Of a stretch of 7,795 bases of DNA, positions 5,846-7,795 are shown piece by piece. The stretch's first letter is position 1. Every line of letters starts with the position of its first letter. The stretch comes from Phycisphaerales bacterium (lineage in GTDB: Bacteria > Planctomycetota > Phycisphaerae > Phycisphaerales > SM1A02). The position numbers and the translations under genes are program-made. The stretch spans positions 1 to 7,795 of the forward strand of contig VERO01000102.1 in assembly GCA_018882625.1 (NCBI GenBank). The letters run 5' to 3'. The notes beneath the pieces are model-generated. The model did not search any database. It was not told where the DNA came from and saw only the letters and a program-made list of their open reading frames with translations.

Positions 5846-6902
5846 GTCGAGTGTCGCGCGTGCGGCGCCAGGACTCCTCGAGCGGGCGGTCGAAGATCGT
5901 CGGATCGAGACCTCGCACGACCTCGCGCAGGATCCGGTCCATCTCGACGCGGTCGACGGCCAGCCGGGCGGTGCGCTCGCTGTCGCTGCGCGCTGCATCG
6001 GGCGTCACGCCATCGCCGGGGATCTCGGCCTCGCAGCGCACGATCACGTATCCGTCATCGACGAGCACAGGCGCTGAGCTCGACCCGACCTCGAGCGTCC
6101 ACAGCGCCTCGCGCACGGTCGCGGGCCAGGTCGGGTCGAGCCTGGAGATGGGCGAGACGAGCCCGCCCCGGTCGCGGCTGGCGTCAGTCGACATCGCGGA
6201 GGCCACGTCAGAGAACGACTGGCCGGCGCCGAGCCGGTCCATGGCGGACTGGACCGATGCGAGATCCGGCAGCACGATGATGCGCGCCGCGCGACGTGGG
6301 CCATGCCGGAGGTCGTAGGCGGTGGCGATCTCGGCCTCGCCAACGGAGGACTGGCTTCGCGCGAGCGCACGCAGCGCGGCATTGCGCCACAGCAGCGACT
6401 TCCACCGGAGCGCACCGAGGCCCTGTGATGCGCGGAGCGACTGGAGCAGCTGCTCGGCGCGCGACGGATCCGCAGAGAGCGCCTCGCGTGCCATCGTCTC
6501 CTCGCGCGCGATCGCCGCGTCGTCCACGGCCAGCTCGCGCCGTGCAAGCTCGGTGCGCAGCGCACGCTCCACCAGCATCTCCTCCAGCACCAGTGCGCCT
6601 GCCGCCTCGATCGCGCGCGCGTCAAGCTCGTCGCCCGGGATCGCGTCGTTGCGCCACATCGCGGGTGCGGCACCCGCACGCGTCGACGCCTGCGCGGGCG
6701 TCGAGGGTTCGCGCGGCGCATCCTGCCGGAGCGGCGCTCCGGACTCCGCATCGCCGCCCGCATCGGCCTGCGCCTGCGCACGGCCCGCACCGGTGCGCGC
6801 GGGCTCGAGTCCCCGACGTGCGCCGCAGGACGCAGCCGTCGCGAGCGCGAGTGCCGCGATGAGCGTGGCGGCGGGCCGGAGCGCGTCGTTCATGACGCGC
6901 AT
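5835..6902 (-). CDS. Probable lipoprotein with degenerate parvulin-type peptidyl-prolyl isomerase domain
   Basis: This resembles the SurA/PrsA/PpiD group of periplasmic folding helpers. Numbered from the second Met (6893, 352 residues), it begins with a signal peptide and a lipobox-like ATAASC with Cys23; the -3 residue is Ala rather than the preferred Leu. An Ala/Gln/Gly/Arg/Pro-rich flexible linker (about 24-78) follows, then a charged, helix-rich segment (about 80-180), then a parvulin-like domain (about 199-290) recognised from GAGQSFSDVASAMSTD, RDRGGLVSPI, the VREALWTLEVG segment and DDGYVIVRCE. The two conserved histidines of active parvulins are absent: the first (ARHIL) is Ile205 in ARIIV, and the second (GYHII) is Val283 in GYVIV. 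It may therefore act as a chaperone or binding module rather than an isomerase. The start is uncertain: ATG 6902 overlaps the upstream stop (TAATG), while ATG 6893 lies 7 bases after a GATAAT hexamer. Both keep the signal peptide. The substrate is unknown. Confidence 0.75.
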   Translation of the reverse strand: MRVMNDALRPAATLIAALALATAASCGARRGLEPARTGAGRAQAQADAGGDAESGAPLRQDAPREPSTPAQASTRAGAAPAMWRNDAIPGDELDARAIEAAGALVLEEMLVERALRTELARRELAVDDAAIAREETMAREALSADPSRAEQLLQSLRASQGLGALRWKSLLWRNAALRALARSQSSVGEAEIATAYDLRHGPRRAARIIVLPDLASVQSAMDRLGAGQSFSDVASAMSTDASRDRGGLVSPISRLDPTWPATVREALWTLEVGSSSAPVLVDDGYVIVRCEAEIPGDGVTPDAARSDSERTARLAVDRVEMDRILREVVRGLDPTIFDRPLEESWRRTRDTRRVP

Positions 6903-6906
6903 TATC
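6901..6906 (-). promoter_or_regulatory. Candidate -10 hexamer (GATAAT) overlapping the TAATG gene junction
   Basis: The minus strand reads GATAAT at 6906-6901 (5 of 6 to TATAAT), 7 bases before the ATG at 6893, much like the TACAAT-to-ATG spacing before the regulator gene. The same bases form the TAATG stop/start overlap, so the hexamer may simply come from the stop codon and adjoining Asp/Gly-type codons. No convincing -35 element is seen. Confidence 0.2.
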
Positions 6907-7795
6907 CCGGTCCGTCCCCATCAAGCGCCAGCAGCGCGCCGTGCGGTCCCGACCACACCACACGGCCTCCAGCGCGCAGCCCCTCGATCGCACCTGGACC
7001 CAGGATCGGGTCGATCCAGCCCGATCGCGACCACACATCGATCATCACCTCGTCGATCGCCAGGTGAGTCCATCCCTCGTCGGCAAGCACCTGCGCGGCG
7101 GCGCGGCCATCGCCTCCCGTGGCTGCAAGGGCCCGCGCCACCGCACCGCGGTCCCACACCGAGCACCAGTCCAGGGGGATGTCGGCGCGCACCCATGCCG
7201 TTGCCGCCAGTCCCACAGACGCGATGCGCGCAGAGCCGGGATCGAGGGCATTGATTGCCTGAACCAGGTTTGACGGTGGCGTGCCAGTGGACGGCGCCAT
7301 CGTGCTGTCCCGCATGTCGGTGCCGGAGCGCCGTGCCGCACCGGTGCCCGCGAGATCATGCGCAGACCCAATCCACAGGGCCGCCAGCCGTGGCTCCCGG
7401 CCATCGCTCAGGAAGGCGAGCGCCGGCTGAGCGCTCCAGGCGATCAGCGCGACTCCGAGGATCGCCGAGTGTCGGACCTTCGGCAACTGCACGAGGGTGC
7501 ACGCCACGAGCACCGCGCCGGGCACGACAGTGGGCAGCAGGAACCTGCTCTGGAGGTGCGTGCCCGCAAGCCACGCCGCCACCTGCACGGCCAGGATGAG
7601 CGCGCACAGCGCACACGATGTGCGCACCGTGCGCGTCCGGAGCGCGCCGATGGTCGCCCATGTCGCCGCGGCTACCGCCATCACGGGCATCAGCGTCCAC
7701 AGTGGCCGCCATGCCACGCCGGTCGCGGGAGGCGCGCCCCATCCGAAGGCGATCCACTGCTGCCACAGCGCGACCCATGGCGAGAGCCCTTGTGG
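6902..7795 (-). CDS. Multi-pass membrane protein, probable GT-C-type glycosyltransferase, C-terminal part (5' end beyond right edge)
   Basis: The frame is open to the right edge, giving 297 visible residues of a longer protein. A GTG at 7717 is not a likely start, because hydrophobic and Trp-rich coding sequence (such as WVALWQQW) continues upstream. The visible part has about four membrane segments (roughly residues 32-52, 58-75, 82-104 and 107-125 of the fragment), then a soluble tail of about 170 residues. GTHLQSRFLLPTVVPGAVL resembles the Q-x-R-(Y/F)-L-L-P signature near the end of the membrane part of ArnT/PMT-like (GT39 and related) enzymes. The tail has GWTHLAIDEVMID, like the 'G-x-T-H-hydrophobic-hydrophobic' stretch found in many such proteins. 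These enzymes move sugars from polyprenyl-phosphate donors on the periplasmic side. The catalytic acidic residues would lie in the missing N-terminal part, so activity and substrate cannot be judged. Its TAA stop overlaps the next gene's ATG by one base, suggesting co-translation. Confidence 0.55.
   Translation of the reverse strand, partial: PQGLSPWVALWQQWIAFGWGAPPATGVAWRPLWTLMPVMAVAAATWATIGALRTRTVRTSCALCALILAVQVAAWLAGTHLQSRFLLPTVVPGAVLVACTLVQLPKVRHSAILGVALIAWSAQPALAFLSDGREPRLAALWIGSAHDLAGTGAARRSGTDMRDSTMAPSTGTPPSNLVQAINALDPGSARIASVGLAATAWVRADIPLDWCSVWDRGAVARALAATGGDGRAAAQVLADEGWTHLAIDEVMIDVWSRSGWIDPILGPGAIEGLRAGGRVVWSGPHGALLALDGDGPG

Noticed and set aside
4673..5998. Open frame of 441 codons opposite lptG
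   Set aside because: It is Arg/His-rich shadow sequence that crosses the convergent gap and conflicts with two better-supported genes.
6322..7254. Open frame of 310 codons on the plus strand opposite the parvulin-like and membrane protein genes
   Set aside because: It is Ser/Arg/Ala-rich without domains and spans the junction of two minus-strand genes with recognisable features.

Overview
This is a GC-rich window (close to 70% by eye) from a Gram-negative, diderm bacterium. It carries a peptidoglycan precursor ligase (MurC), two LptF/LptG-family lipopolysaccharide-export permeases, a probable lipoprotein with a parvulin-like domain, and the end of a multi-pass membrane protein of glycosyltransferase type. 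The style of the MurC sequence (EACEF in place of the usual EADES, and the stretch DIYFVRDSEAER) and the enlarged LptF recall Planctomycetota, possibly the class Phycisphaerae. That placement is from memory and is tentative.

Layout. On the left, murC runs leftward (22-1518). A further leftward gene may begin at the edge with a 4-base ATGA overlap, so murC probably sits inside a longer cell-wall operon. A divergent control region of about 100 bases (1519-1622) separates murC from a rightward gene for an NtrC-type sigma-54 response regulator (1623-2999). After 20 noncoding bases come lptF (3021-4676) and, 2 bases later, lptG (4679-5797); these three look like one operon. A gap of 37 bases separates lptG from two leftward genes that converge on it: the parvulin-like lipoprotein gene (5835-6902), and the membrane protein gene upstream of it (6902-7795), which is cut by the right edge. 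These two share one base at a TAATG junction.

The common theme is the cell envelope: peptidoglycan precursor synthesis, LPS transport, periplasmic protein handling and perhaps surface sugar transfer. The regulator next to lptFG could link envelope state to sigma-54 transcription, but its kinase and targets are not in the window.

I see no RNA genes, mobile elements, CRISPR arrays, phage genes or defence systems, and no gene-free stretch longer than about 110 bases. I found no wholly new system. The points that merit a second look are the apparent duplication of the periplasmic beta domain in LptF, the loss of both conserved histidines in the parvulin domain, and the unusual start signals in the murC/regulator divergent region.
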